64,000 bases of DNA. It comes from CAZCJU01 sp964498965. GTDB taxonomy: Bacteria > Bacillota > Clostridia > Oscillospirales > CAG-272. The stretch is from positions 1 to 64,000 of the forward strand of contig CAZCJU010000003.1 in NCBI GenBank assembly GCA_964498965.1. Reading direction: 5' to 3'. This document shows, piece by piece, positions 7,362 through 16,289 of this stretch (position 1 is its first letter; every line of letters starts with the position of its first letter). The notes beneath the pieces are model-generated. The model was not told the DNA's origin. It saw only the letters and a program-made list of their open reading frames with translations, and did not search any database. Position numbers and translations under genes: made by a program.

Positions 7362-9271
7362 CAGATACGAAAAAGAGGGACACGCCCGCAATAAAGAAAA
7401 TACTGTCCTCAAAAGCTTTGCGTATCGTCTGTCTTATCGTATACGACGCATTGGCACTTGCGTTTGCGGAGATGTTTTCGCTTTTCCTTCGAGAGGATCT
7501 TAACGTAAACAGTGCCGATTTTTCGGTCGAGTTCGCAAATCTGATTCAATATTTGCCCGTCGCCGTACTGCTTACCGTGGTCATATTCGCACTTCTCCGC
7601 ATTTACGACAGTCTTTGGCAGTTCGCAAGCATATACGAATATTCGCTGATACTGTTAGGTACCACGATCGCATTCGTTATAAACACCGTTCTGCGTACCG
7701 TACTTGATCTTAAGCTTCCGCGTTCGTGCTATCCGATGATATGGATGCTTTTCACGTTCGAAACCGTCGGGATAAGAGTTCTTTACCGCGTCGTAAGAAG
7801 CGGAAGAAAGAAAAACAGCGGTAAAAAAACGACAAAATGCAACGTCATGCTGATCGGAGCGGGCTATGCCGCAAACATATTGTTGAAAGAATTCAACACA
7901 AGCACGCTTCACAATAAGAAGAAGGTCGTTTGCATAATCGACGATGCCCTTGAAAAAAAGGGCTTGCGTATGGGCGGAGTGCGGATCGTCGGCACACGCA
8001 ACGACATTCCCGAAATGGTCAAAAAGTACGAGGTAGACGAGATCATTTTCGCAATTCCCTCTCTCGACAGCAAGGAAAAAGCAAAAATTCTCGGAATATG
8101 CAAAAAAACGCGTTGTTCGCTCAAGACGTTGCCCGGCATATCGCAATACGTAAACAACGAAATACGTCTGTCGTCGCTTGAAAGCATCGACGTAAACGAC
8201 TTTTTGGGCAGAGAGCCGATAAAAGCGGATATTGACAGTATTATCGGCTACATTGAGGGCAAGGTCATAATAGTTACGGGCGGAGGCGGCTCTATCGGAA
8301 GCGAGCTATGCCGTCAGATAGCGTGCCACAAGCCGAAGCGGCTCATAATATTCGACATATACGAAAACAATGCATATGATATACAGAACGAGCTTAAGTC
8401 CGTACATCCCGATTTAGACCTTGTCACGCTCATAGGCTCCGTAAGGGACGAGCATCGCGTGGATCAGGTATTCGAAAAATACCGTCCCGAAATAGTATTT
8501 CACGCCGCCGCACACAAGCACGTGCCTCTTATGGAGGATTCTCCCAACGAGGCAGTGAAAAACAATGTGTTCGGCACATTGGCACTCGCCCGTGCCGCCG
8601 ACGCTTACGGCGTAAGCAGGTTCATACTCATTTCTACGGACAAGGCGGTAAACCCGACGAACATAATGGGTGCGACGAAGCGTATATGCGAAATGATCAT
8701 TCAAAGTCAAAACAAAAGGTCTAAGACCGAATTTGTCGCCGTTCGTTTCGGAAACGTACTCGGTTCGAACGGAAGCGTTATTCCGCTTTTCAAAAAACAG
8801 ATAGCCGAGGGCGGTCCGGTCACGGTCACCGACCCGAACATCATCAGATTTTTCATGACTATTCCCGAAGCCGTCGGTTTGGTGCTTAAGGCGGGAGCTT
8901 TAGCACACGGAGGCGAGATATTCGTACTCGACATGGGTCAGCCGGTAAAAATACTCGACCTCGCAGAGAACCTCATTCGCCTTTCGGGGCATATTCCCTA
9001 CACGGACATAGACATAGTTTTTACCGGTCTGCGTCCCGGCGAAAAGCTTTACGAAGAGATACTGCTTGACGAGGAGGGCATAAGATCCACCTCGGACGAA
9101 AAAATATACATCGGTCACCCGCTCGATTTCGACACGGACGAGTTTGAAGCTTCACTCGCCCGTTTGCACGAGATAATGAACGACGATTCGTGCGACATGA
9201 AAGCGGAAATAAACAAGATCGTGCCTATAAAGGGCTATAAAGCACATACGGAGATTAGTGCGAGGATATAA
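7358..9271 (+). CDS. Membrane nucleoside-diphosphate-sugar 4,6-dehydratase/epimerase, FlaA1/CapD/WbpM-type
   Basis: 637 residues. Four hydrophobic helices (to about 130) precede a first Rossmann-like region (LIGAGYAANILLKEF, about 167) and the catalytic SDR domain with GGGGSIGSELCRQ near 307. The STDKAVNPTNIMGATKR block near 425 carries the TDK variant of the active site seen in WbpM/CapD enzymes, instead of YxxxK. FVAVRFGNVLGSNGSVIPLF and LRPGEKLYEE complete the family signature. These enzymes make 4-keto-6-deoxy UDP-sugars for capsule, glycan or protein glycosylation. It overlaps the nagZ-like gene by 4 bp and precedes vanZ, which suggests an envelope-related operon. Confidence 0.9.
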   Translation: MTDTKKRDTPAIKKILSSKALRIVCLIVYDALALAFAEMFSLFLREDLNVNSADFSVEFANLIQYLPVAVLLTVVIFALLRIYDSLWQFASIYEYSLILLGTTIAFVINTVLRTVLDLKLPRSCYPMIWMLFTFETVGIRVLYRVVRSGRKKNSGKKTTKCNVMLIGAGYAANILLKEFNTSTLHNKKKVVCIIDDALEKKGLRMGGVRIVGTRNDIPEMVKKYEVDEIIFAIPSLDSKEKAKILGICKKTRCSLKTLPGISQYVNNEIRLSSLESIDVNDFLGREPIKADIDSIIGYIEGKVIIVTGGGGSIGSELCRQIACHKPKRLIIFDIYENNAYDIQNELKSVHPDLDLVTLIGSVRDEHRVDQVFEKYRPEIVFHAAAHKHVPLMEDSPNEAVKNNVFGTLALARAADAYGVSRFILISTDKAVNPTNIMGATKRICEMIIQSQNKRSKTEFVAVRFGNVLGSNGSVIPLFKKQIAEGGPVTVTDPNIIRFFMTIPEAVGLVLKAGALAHGGEIFVLDMGQPVKILDLAENLIRLSGHIPYTDIDIVFTGLRPGEKLYEEILLDEEGIRSTSDEKIYIGHPLDFDTDEFEASLARLHEIMNDDSCDMKAEINKIVPIKGYKAHTEISARI

Positions 9272-9279
9272 ACCGAAAA

Positions 9280-9783
9280 ATGAAAAAGTCTTTCTCATTG
9301 AATAAAAAACAGCTCATCGTGCTTATCATCGCAATATTCACGCTTATCGCTATATTCTCTTTTTCGCTGTTCGACGGCGATTCAAGTCGACAGATGAGCG
9401 ACGGCTTCGACAGCGGAGTAGGTCAAGTCGTGCGTAAAGTGCTGTCGGTATTTGTCGGCGAAAAACGCTCGCAGGAGCTGAACATAAGAAAATTAGGTCA
9501 CTTCTTCGAGTATTCCGTTTTGGGCTTTGAGGCATCGCTGTTTGTTATATTACTCGGCGGATCGAATGCGATCAATGCGGTCTGTATGCTGTTTTTCGGC
9601 ATGGCATCGGCTCTTATCGACGAAACGATACAGCTCGGCAGAGCCGGCAGGTCGGGGCAAATATCCGACGTTTGGCTCGACCTTTGCGGCTTTACGCTTT
9701 GTGCCGTATTGACCTTGACCGTCAATGCGTTCGTTCGCTCGTCGAAGCGGCGAAAAAGCGACAAGGCAAACAAGCGGGCATAA
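9280..9783 (+). CDS. VanZ family membrane protein
   Basis: 167 residues with hydrophobic segments near 13-30, 73-90, 94-112 and 137-155. The block NIRKLGHFFEYSVLGFE followed by ALIDETIQLGRAGRSGQISDVWLDLCGF is the VanZ-like signature (PF04892: conserved HxxEY and DExxQxxxxxRxxxxxDVxxD). The family is named for teicoplanin-resistance VanZ, but most members have no established role. It starts 8 bp after the dehydratase stop and is followed by a good terminator, so it closes this operon. No other van genes are nearby. Confidence 0.9.
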   Translation: MKKSFSLNKKQLIVLIIAIFTLIAIFSFSLFDGDSSRQMSDGFDSGVGQVVRKVLSVFVGEKRSQELNIRKLGHFFEYSVLGFEASLFVILLGGSNAINAVCMLFFGMASALIDETIQLGRAGRSGQISDVWLDLCGFTLCAVLTLTVNAFVRSSKRRKSDKANKRA

Positions 9784-9802
9784 GGATCGATCCTTTAATG
9801 AA

Positions 9803-9849
9803 GGTGACGACCGAGTTCAATAAGGGTTTTGTCCGTCACCGTATTTTTT
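9803..9849 (+). terminator. Rho-independent terminator after vanZ
   Basis: GGTGACG (9803-9809) pairs with CGTCACC (9834-9840), followed by GTATTTTTTC. A smaller perfect palindrome, AAGGATCGATCCTT, sits at 9783-9796. Confidence 0.75.
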
Positions 9850-9900
9850 CAAATCAAAATCGTATTTTTTCAAAATCGTATTTTTTATATTTTTCCGAAT

Positions 9901-9930
9901 TTGATGCTTATAAATACACATTTTCATAAT
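9901..9930 (+). promoter_or_regulatory. Possible sigma-A promoter of the cysE-cysS operon
   Basis: TTGATG (9901-9906), 18 bases, CATAAT (9925-9930). It would give a leader of roughly 125 nt before cysE. Confidence 0.45.
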
Positions 9931-9953
9931 ATACTGTAATACACGCAATGCAA

Positions 9954-10019
9954 TGTCGGCGGCGACGCAGTGCGGCTTACGGTGCAATTGCAGCCGTGCC
10001 GCATGGGACTGTGCCGACA
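9954..10019 (+). ncRNA. Strong potential RNA structure in the cysE leader (candidate cis-regulatory RNA)
   Basis: Nested inverted repeats, read by eye: TGTCGGC 9954-9960 with GCCGACA 10013-10019; CAGT 9968-9971 with ACTG 10008-10011; GCGGC 9972-9976 with GCCGC 9998-10002; ACGGT 9979-9983 with GCCGT 9993-9997; a GC-AATT-GC tip at 9984-9991. Together they make one long arm with an internal loop (9961-9967) and a bulge (10003-10007). No T run follows, so it is not a simple terminator. I recognise no T-box or SAM riboswitch sequence. A 32-codon frame (ATG 9948 to TAA) crosses it, so a leader peptide is an alternative. Confidence 0.4.
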
Positions 10020-10061
10020 GGTTTGCTTCGGAACGAACCGAATTAACGAATTGGAGAGAGC

Positions 10062-10805
10062 ATGTCAAAAGATTTCATGTCGGCAATATCCGACTTTATG
10101 GATAAAAGCGTTGAAAAAGCGAACAAGGCGGCAGATGCCGTCGAAAAGCTCGCAGATCTTGTGACGGAGCTTGACGAGGACCTGACATCTATAATGGAGC
10201 GTGACCCCGCCGCACACAGCAAAGCCGAGGTGGCATTGCTTTATTCGGGCTTTCACGCCGTCCTCGCACACAAGCTGTCGCACAAGCTGAATGACAAGCA
10301 CCCGCTCGCCGCACGTGCGGTAAGTCAAGGTGCGAGATTTCTTACGGGAATAGAGATACACCCCGCCGCAAAGATAGGAAAGGGGCTGTTCATAGACCAC
10401 GGAATGGGAGTGGTTATCGGCGAAACAGCCGAAATAGGCGATAACTGCACGATATATCAAGGTGTTACGCTCGGCGGAACCGGCAAGCACAGCGGAAAGC
10501 GTCACCCGACGCTCGGAAACAACGTAATGGTCGGCTCGGGAGCAAAGGTCCTCGGGCCGTTCAAAGTAGGCGACGGAGCGAAGATAGCCGCCGGAGCCGT
10601 CGTGCTTCATGAAGTACCCGAAAATTCGACCGCAGTCGGCATTCCCGCAAGAACGGTAAACAAAGGTTCGGGTAAATGTCAAAGCAGCGATCTCGATCAG
10701 GTTCACATAGCCGATCCCGTTGCACAGGAATTATGCAAGCTTCGCCTCAAAACAGACGAGCTGCAAGCGGAAATAGACAAATTGAAAAAGGAAGAAACGA
10801 AATGA
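10062..10805 (+). CDS. cysE: Serine O-acetyltransferase
   Basis: 247 residues. CysE makes O-acetylserine from serine and acetyl-CoA, the first step to cysteine. The N-terminal helical part has RDPAAHSKAEVALLYSGFHAVLAHKLSH and the C-terminal half is a left-handed beta-helix of hexapeptide repeats: HPAAKIGKGLFIDHGMGVVIGETAEIGDNCTIYQGVTLGGTGK. His in FIDHGMG and the GGTG loop are the active-site elements. The ATG follows TTGGAGAGAGC. About 45 extra residues at the C-terminus beyond the GIPARTVNK turn form a charged helix, and a possible amphipathic helix sits at residues 1-40. It overlaps cysS by 4 bp. Confidence 0.95.
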   Translation: MSKDFMSAISDFMDKSVEKANKAADAVEKLADLVTELDEDLTSIMERDPAAHSKAEVALLYSGFHAVLAHKLSHKLNDKHPLAARAVSQGARFLTGIEIHPAAKIGKGLFIDHGMGVVIGETAEIGDNCTIYQGVTLGGTGKHSGKRHPTLGNNVMVGSGAKVLGPFKVGDGAKIAAGAVVLHEVPENSTAVGIPARTVNKGSGKCQSSDLDQVHIADPVAQELCKLRLKTDELQAEIDKLKKEETK

Positions 10806-12190
10806 AGCTTTTCAACACGATGACAGGCGAAAAAACAGAATTCGTCCCCATGGAGGCGGGCAAGGTCAAGATGTATGCCTGCGGACCCACCGTATATAAT
10901 TATTTCCACATAGGAAATGCGAGAATGCTCGTCGTATTCGACATGATGAGAAGATATATGGAATACCGAGGCTATGAGGTCAAATTCGTGCAGAATTTCA
11001 CCGATGTCGATGACAAAATAATAAAGAAAGCCAACGAGGAGGGCATTTCGTCGAAGGAGCTTTCCGAAAAATATATAAAAGAATACTTCACCGATGCCGA
11101 GGGTCTCGGAATAAGGAAAGCCACCGTACATCCGAAAGCGACGGAAAACATCGACGAAATAATCGATATCGTAAAGACGCTTGTCGATAAGGGCTTTGCT
11201 TATCAGGTAGACTCGGACGTTTATTTCAGCACGAAAAAGTTCGGCGAATACGGCAAGCTGTCGCATATGCCCATAGACGAGCTTGAAGCGGGAGCGAGGA
11301 TCGATGTAAACGATATCAAGCGTGACCCGCTTGATTTTGCACTTTGGAAAGGTGCGAAGCCGAACGAGCCGGCATGGGAAAGCCCGTGGGGCATGGGACG
11401 TCCCGGCTGGCATATAGAATGCTCGGCAATGGTTCGTCGTTATCTCGGAAAAACGATAGACATACACTGCGGCGGACGAGATCTTGTCTTTCCGCACCAC
11501 GAAAACGAGATAGCCCAGTCGGAATGTGCAAACGGCTGTGAATTTGTTCGATATTGGGTCCATAACGGCTTCATTTCCGTGGACAACGAAAAAATGTCGA
11601 AGTCTGCCGGGAATTTCTTCACCGTTCGTGAAGTAGCCGAAAAATACGGTTACGACGTTATAAGATATTTCCTGCTTTCCGCACATTACAGAAAGCCTAT
11701 CAACTATTCGCCGGAAATAATAGAGCAGGCGAAAGCCTCGCTTGAGAGAATACACAACTGCGAAGACAACCTATCGTTCATCATGAAGAACGCACCCGAC
11801 GGAGAAGCATGCGAAGGTGTCGTATCCGTTTGCGAAAAAAGAAAAGCTCAATTTATCGAAGCTATGGACGACGATTTCAATACTGCGGACGGAATCGCCG
11901 CAATATTCGAGCTTGTAAAGGATCTCAATTCGGCTTCCAAGAATATGACTGCGGGCTGTGCGAAATACGCATACGGATCGCTTCACGAGCTTACCTCGCT
12001 CATGGGGCTTGACAAAAAGAACGCTGCGGGCATTGACAGCGAATTTATCGAGGCGAAGATCGCCGAGCGTGCGGCGGCAAAGAAAGCCAAAAATTACGCA
12101 TTGGCAGATGAAATACGCAAGGAGCTGTCCGATATGGGCATAATTTTAGAGGACACATCTGCCGGAACAAAATACAAATTCAAGGAATGA
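10802..12190 (+). CDS. cysS: Cysteinyl-tRNA synthetase
   Basis: 462 residues from ATG 10802, which overlaps the cysE stop (ATGA); an upstream in-frame extension is only the tail of cysE in another frame. The class I signature FHIGNAR (HIGH) follows the zinc-binding Cys of MYACGPTVYN. GWHIECSAM and HCGGRDLVFPHHENEIAQSE supply the remaining zinc ligands, and EKMSKSAGN is the KMSKS loop. The C-terminal DALR helical domain is present. The cysE-cysS pairing puts cysteine synthesis and charging on one transcript, as in Bacillus. Confidence 0.97.
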   Translation: MKLFNTMTGEKTEFVPMEAGKVKMYACGPTVYNYFHIGNARMLVVFDMMRRYMEYRGYEVKFVQNFTDVDDKIIKKANEEGISSKELSEKYIKEYFTDAEGLGIRKATVHPKATENIDEIIDIVKTLVDKGFAYQVDSDVYFSTKKFGEYGKLSHMPIDELEAGARIDVNDIKRDPLDFALWKGAKPNEPAWESPWGMGRPGWHIECSAMVRRYLGKTIDIHCGGRDLVFPHHENEIAQSECANGCEFVRYWVHNGFISVDNEKMSKSAGNFFTVREVAEKYGYDVIRYFLLSAHYRKPINYSPEIIEQAKASLERIHNCEDNLSFIMKNAPDGEACEGVVSVCEKRKAQFIEAMDDDFNTADGIAAIFELVKDLNSASKNMTAGCAKYAYGSLHELTSLMGLDKKNAAGIDSEFIEAKIAERAAAKKAKNYALADEIRKELSDMGIILEDTSAGTKYKFKE

Positions 12191-14241
12191 AAAAAAAGAA
12201 AAAGATACTTAACAAATTTTTTCTGTTCGGTGCGTTTTTCGTGCTTGTGTGTACCGTATATATGATCCGACTTGTAAATCTGCAAATAACGGGTGTTGAC
12301 CGTTATACGTACAGTGCGTCGCAAACGACCGTATACCGCGAAAGCATTCAGGCGTTGCGAGGAGAGATATTCGACCGCAACGGTGTAAAGCTCGTGGCGA
12401 ACGTCCGCACGTACTCGATCGAATTCGATTACGAGGCACTCGATGCCGCTTCGTCGGGCAAAAACGCCGCGATTGCCGAAGCCATATCCGTTCTCGAAGC
12501 GTGCGGGTGCGAGATCAAAACGGATTCGCCTTTTTCGGGTACATATCCGCACGTTCAATACAACGAAAAGCTGGAGCTTACCCGAATCAAATCGAGATTT
12601 GACAATTTTTGCCGCAGTGCCGAGCTTGACGAGGACGTTTCGTGTATAGATTTTTACGAGTATCTGCTTGATCGGTATCGCCTTGTCGATAAAAGCGGAA
12701 ATTTCAAGATCGACGCACGATATGTCGACACCGTAGTTGCCATAAGATACGATATGGAAACCTGCAATTTTTCGTCGTCAAGTCCGTATGTTCTCGTAAG
12801 CGATGCCGACAGTGCGTTGATCACGGCGATAAAAGAGCATGGCTGTCAGGGCGTGCGAACGGAAACCGAATGCAGCCGAGAGTATCTTTTTCCCGGTTCG
12901 GCATCGCACATTCTCGGCAGAGTAGGCAGCATTCCCGCCGAGGATAAGGAATACTATCTCGCAAAGGGCTACAGTCTTGATGCGACAGTCGGCATAGACG
13001 GAGTGGAAAAAGCATTCGAAGAGCTTTTGCGAGGTATCGACGGCGTTTGCGTGATAGAAAAGGACGAGAGCGGAAATGTTGTAAATTCGTACATTGAAAA
13101 AGAAGCCGTGGCGGGCAAAAACGTCTGGCTTACTATAGATATCGAGCTTCAACAGACCGCCGAAAAAGCACTTGCCGAAAATGTGGCATGGGTCAGAGAA
13201 AAGGGCGAAGCAACGGGCGAGGTAAACCAAGGCGAAAAAGCGGACAGCGGAGCGGTGACGGTGATAAATACGAACACCTTTGAAGTGCTTGCAATGGCAT
13301 CGTACCCGACCTATGACTTAAACACGTTCGGCGAAAATTATTCTTCGCTCTTAAGCGACGAAAAAAAGCCGCTTTTCAACCGAGCTTTATTCGGAAACTA
13401 CGAACCCGGTTCCACATTCAAGGTCGCAACATCCATAGCGGCACTCACCGAGGGAACGATAACCGCTTCGACGACGATATACGATTCGGGAAAATACGAA
13501 TATTACAAGGACTATCAGCCTAAATGCTGGCTTCACTCCGGACACGGAAACGTAAACGTGGTGTCCGCTCTCGGCTATTCATGCAATATATTTTTCTATG
13601 ATGTCGGCAGGCGAATGGGAATAAACACGCTCAATGCCTACTGTACCAAGTTAGGACTCGGCGAATACACGGGAATAGAGATCTCGGAATCAAAGGGCGT
13701 ACTTGCCTCTCCCGAGGCAAAGGAAGAAGCGGGAGGCGGCATATGGGTGCCGGGCGACACACTGCAAGCGGCGATCGGTCAGTCCCTGAATGCGGTAACT
13801 CCCTTGCAGCTTTCCTCGTACATTTCGACGGTAATTAACGGAGGAACACGGTACAAATGCACGCTTCTTTATAAGACCGTGCTTTATTCGGGTGAGGACG
13901 AGGAATACAACGTCCCCGTCGTTCTCGACTCCGTAAGCATTTCGCAATACAATGTAAACCTCGTAAAAAAGGGAATGAAAATGGCGAAGGAAAACACCTC
14001 GACCACAAAGAAGTATAAGTTTTCTTTCGGTGCGAAAACGGGTACGGCACAGATATCAAAGGACAGCAACAATGCACTTATTACGGCATTCGCTCCCTAT
14101 AACGATCCAGAAATAACTGTTTCGTGCGTTATCGAGCAGGGTTTTTCGGGCGTAAATGCCGCACCTACCGTGTTAAAGGTCATATCGCACTATTTCGATC
14201 TCAACGACGACGGCTCGGAAAAAACGAATACGGAACAGTAA
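12187..14241 (+). CDS. Class B penicillin-binding protein (transpeptidase)
   Basis: 684 residues, a membrane-anchored D,D-transpeptidase that cross-links peptidoglycan. One N-terminal helix (about 10-30) anchors it. RGEIFDRNG marks the dimerisation domain. Catalytic motifs are EPGSTFKVA (SxxK), YSCNIFF (SxN) and GAKTGTAQ (KTG). The PGDTLQAAIGQSLNAVTPLQL stretch resembles both MrdA/PBP2 and SpoVD/FtsI proteins. No PASTA repeats are present. The start overlaps the cysS stop by 4 bp, so cysteine supply and wall synthesis share a transcript. I cannot say whether it serves elongation, division or the spore cortex. Confidence 0.93.
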   Translation: MKKKKKILNKFFLFGAFFVLVCTVYMIRLVNLQITGVDRYTYSASQTTVYRESIQALRGEIFDRNGVKLVANVRTYSIEFDYEALDAASSGKNAAIAEAISVLEACGCEIKTDSPFSGTYPHVQYNEKLELTRIKSRFDNFCRSAELDEDVSCIDFYEYLLDRYRLVDKSGNFKIDARYVDTVVAIRYDMETCNFSSSSPYVLVSDADSALITAIKEHGCQGVRTETECSREYLFPGSASHILGRVGSIPAEDKEYYLAKGYSLDATVGIDGVEKAFEELLRGIDGVCVIEKDESGNVVNSYIEKEAVAGKNVWLTIDIELQQTAEKALAENVAWVREKGEATGEVNQGEKADSGAVTVINTNTFEVLAMASYPTYDLNTFGENYSSLLSDEKKPLFNRALFGNYEPGSTFKVATSIAALTEGTITASTTIYDSGKYEYYKDYQPKCWLHSGHGNVNVVSALGYSCNIFFYDVGRRMGINTLNAYCTKLGLGEYTGIEISESKGVLASPEAKEEAGGGIWVPGDTLQAAIGQSLNAVTPLQLSSYISTVINGGTRYKCTLLYKTVLYSGEDEEYNVPVVLDSVSISQYNVNLVKKGMKMAKENTSTTKKYKFSFGAKTGTAQISKDSNNALITAFAPYNDPEITVSCVIEQGFSGVNAAPTVLKVISHYFDLNDDGSEKTNTEQ

Positions 14242-14302
14242 ACGCAAAACGGTTTCGTGTTTAACAAGGTCCGTGTTTATCGAAAATTTTCGTAAAAAGC
14301 TC

Positions 14303-14345
14303 ATACCGCACTCTTTGACAGGGTGCGGTATTTGTTGCTTTTCGT
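14303..14345 (+). terminator. Possible terminator after the PBP gene
   Basis: ATACCGCAC (14303-14311) pairs with GTGCGGTAT (14323-14331), a 9-bp stem with an 11-nt loop, followed by TTGTTGCTTTT. Confidence 0.6.
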
Positions 14346-14410
14346 TTCGGGCGGAAATTTTTTGACAACTTTAAGTTGCAAACCGGTCGTTGCCTTATCG
14401 ATTTCGAGCC

Positions 14411-14550
14411 GCACAGACTGACTTAGATAGTACGATAGGATAATGCCCTCATCCGTCAATCCTTCGGATTGCCGCCTTTCCCCGGTGGGGGAAGGCTTAC
14501 GAGAGAGGTTTCGCCGACACCTTTCCCCGGTAGGGGAAGGCTTACGGGGA
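14411..14550. repeat. Dispersed palindromic intergenic repeat, copy A
   Basis: Modules in order: GCACAGACTGACTTAG, then GGATAATGCCCTCATCCGTC, a small CAATCCttcGGATTG hairpin, and two long hairpins of the CCTTTCCCC / GGGGAAGG type (14474-14496 and 14520-14540). The same modules recur near 35972, 43171, 48699 and 61292. It fills most of the gap between the PBP gene and spoVT; the remainder holds the terminator and spoVT promoter. Confidence 0.7.
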
Positions 14551-14604
14551 TATGCGAAAAAATTTTTGAAATGCGAGCTTACAAACCAAAAGCGAAATTT
14601 CACA

Positions 14605-14633
14605 GTATAAAACTCCTTTATTGACAGATAATA
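14605..14633 (+). promoter_or_regulatory. Candidate sigma-G promoter of spoVT
   Basis: GTATA (14605-14609), 17 bases, GATAATA (14627-14633), one mismatch from the forespore sigma-G -10 consensus CATNMTA. B. subtilis spoVT is transcribed by sigma-G, which supports the reading. Confidence 0.5.
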
Positions 14634-14667
14634 ACAGTATCACAGAAGCGAAAAGGAGATTTTATAT

Positions 14668-15198
14668 ATGAAAGCCACGGGAATCGTAAGGAAGATCGAC
14701 GATTTGGGACGAATAGTTATTCCGAAAGAGATACGTCGAACGCTGTTTATTCGAGAGGGCGATCCGCTTGAAATATATGTCGGCGGTGACGGAGATATAA
14801 TTTTCAGGAAATATTCACCGGTAAAGGAACTGGGAGCCATAGCCGCCGACATAGTATGCGGCGTGGCAAAGGCTTGCTCGTCGGGTGCGGCTGTATTCGA
14901 CCGCGACGAGCTGTCCGCACACTGTTCCCTGCCCAAATCGGCGGCAAGCGGAAAGATGTCGAAAAAGCTGTCCGATATTTGCGTACAGCGTAAGCCTGTG
15001 CTGTGCATCGACGAAAATGTGCCGTTTACCGAGGGCGGCACACTTCTTGTCGATGCGTGCTGTCCGATAGTCGCAAACGGCGAGGTGATCGGCTGTGTGG
15101 CATCGGCACGCCACGAAGACGGCGGAAGCGGTCGTGACGGCTCGCTCAAAGCGGTAAGTGTTGCGGCATATTTTCTCGGAACGAGGCTTTCCGATTGA
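14668..15198 (+). CDS. spoVT: Stage V sporulation protein T (AbrB/GAF regulator)
   Basis: 176 residues. The first 50 form an AbrB/SpoVT swapped-hairpin DNA-binding domain (MKATGIVRKIDDLGRIVIPKE, then RRTLFIREGDPLEIYV), and the rest is a GAF-like sensor domain with YSPVKELG at the junction, exactly the SpoVT layout and length. SpoVT adjusts sigma-G-dependent forespore transcription. An AAAAGGAG site lies 9 nt before the ATG, and a sigma-G-like promoter lies 35 bp further up. It stands alone, between repeats and fba. Confidence 0.94.
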   Translation: MKATGIVRKIDDLGRIVIPKEIRRTLFIREGDPLEIYVGGDGDIIFRKYSPVKELGAIAADIVCGVAKACSSGAAVFDRDELSAHCSLPKSAASGKMSKKLSDICVQRKPVLCIDENVPFTEGGTLLVDACCPIVANGEVIGCVASARHEDGGSGRDGSLKAVSVAAYFLGTRLSD

Positions 15199-15247
15199 AT
15201 TTTGCGTGCATTTTCGGAAAGATTTCAAAAAATAATGTAAAATGTTA

Positions 15248-15276
15248 TTGATTTTTGCGATAAGATAATATATAAT
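15248..15276 (+). promoter_or_regulatory. Sigma-A promoter of the fba operon
   Basis: TTGATT (15248-15253), 17 bases, TATAAT (15271-15276). The leader to fba is about 75 nt. Confidence 0.8.
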
Positions 15277-15359
15277 ATACGATATAGGTACGTTTTGTCG
15301 ATACTTCGACACCGATACGTATCGGAAAATATTAAAATTATTTTATCGGGAGTTTTAAA

Positions 15360-16289
15360 ATGGCACTTGTAACAACTAAAGAAATGTTTGCGAAAGCATA
15401 TGCGGGCGGATACGCCATAGGAGCATTCAACATCAATAACATGGAGATCATTCAGGCAGTCGCCGACGCTTGTGCGGAGGAAAAGTCACCTGTTATTTTG
15501 CAGGTTTCGACCAGTGCGTTAAAGTATGCGAAGCTTCCCTATCTGCGTGCTATGGTAGATGCGGCGATAGAGGACACAGGCGTTGATATTGCACTTCACC
15601 TCGATCACGGTCCGGATTTCGAGGCTTGCAAGATGTGTGTTGACGGCGGCTTCACCTCCGTCATGATAGACGGCTCGTCGCACCCGTTCAAGGAGAACAT
15701 CGAAATAACGAAGCGTGTCGTTGATTACGCACACGCACACGGCGTTACCGTTGAGGGAGAGCTTGGGAAGCTTGCCGGTGTTGAGGACGATGTAAACGTA
15801 AGTGCGGAGGATTCCACCTACACGCACCCCGCAGAGGCAGAAGAATTCGTAAAGGCTACGGGCGTTGACTCGCTTGCCATAGCGATAGGAACGAGCCACG
15901 GAGCATACAAATTCAAGGGTGAGGCGAAGCTTCGTTTCGACATTCTCGACGAAGTCGCTCAAAGGCTTCCCGGCTTCCCCATAGTTCTTCACGGAGCGTC
16001 GGGTATAGATCCCGCTGTTATAGAGCTTATCAACAAATGCGGCGGCAAGATCGACGGTGCGGCAGGCGTACCCGCCGAGATGCTCAGACGTGCTGCATCG
16101 GGAGCGGTATGTAAGATAAACATGGATTCCGACATAAGGCTCGCACTCACGGCGGGCATCCGAGAAACGTTTGTAAACGATCCGTCTGTATTCGACCCGA
16201 GAAAGTACCTCGGCCATGCAAGAGATATGGTAAAGGCACTTGTAAAGGACAAGATAGAGAACGTACTCGGCTCAAACAACAGAGCGTAA
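15360..16289 (+). CDS. fba: Fructose-bisphosphate aldolase, class II
   Basis: 309 residues. Splits fructose-1,6-bisphosphate into DHAP and glyceraldehyde-3-phosphate using zinc. GAFNINNMEIIQA opens the barrel; LHLDHGPDFEACKMCVDGGFTSVMIDGS carries the catalytic Asp and first zinc His; GTSHGAYKF and LHGASGI supply the other zinc ligands, and KINMDSD ends the phosphate-binding region. Length and order fit the short class IIB enzymes of Firmicutes. The stop TAA overlaps the next ATG by one base (TAATG). Confidence 0.96.
   Translation: MALVTTKEMFAKAYAGGYAIGAFNINNMEIIQAVADACAEEKSPVILQVSTSALKYAKLPYLRAMVDAAIEDTGVDIALHLDHGPDFEACKMCVDGGFTSVMIDGSSHPFKENIEITKRVVDYAHAHGVTVEGELGKLAGVEDDVNVSAEDSTYTHPAEAEEFVKATGVDSLAIAIGTSHGAYKFKGEAKLRFDILDEVAQRLPGFPIVLHGASGIDPAVIELINKCGGKIDGAAGVPAEMLRRAASGAVCKINMDSDIRLALTAGIRETFVNDPSVFDPRKYLGHARDMVKALVKDKIENVLGSNNRA

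Noticed and set aside
9940..10061. T-box leader for cysE-cysS
   Set aside because: The leader is too short and I find no T-box antiterminator core (TGGNACCGCG) or terminator; kept as an unclassified structured RNA.
10703..11755. A 350-codon open frame on the minus strand opposite cysE/cysS
   Set aside because: Antisense to an unmistakable cysS; composition is atypical and no motifs are present.
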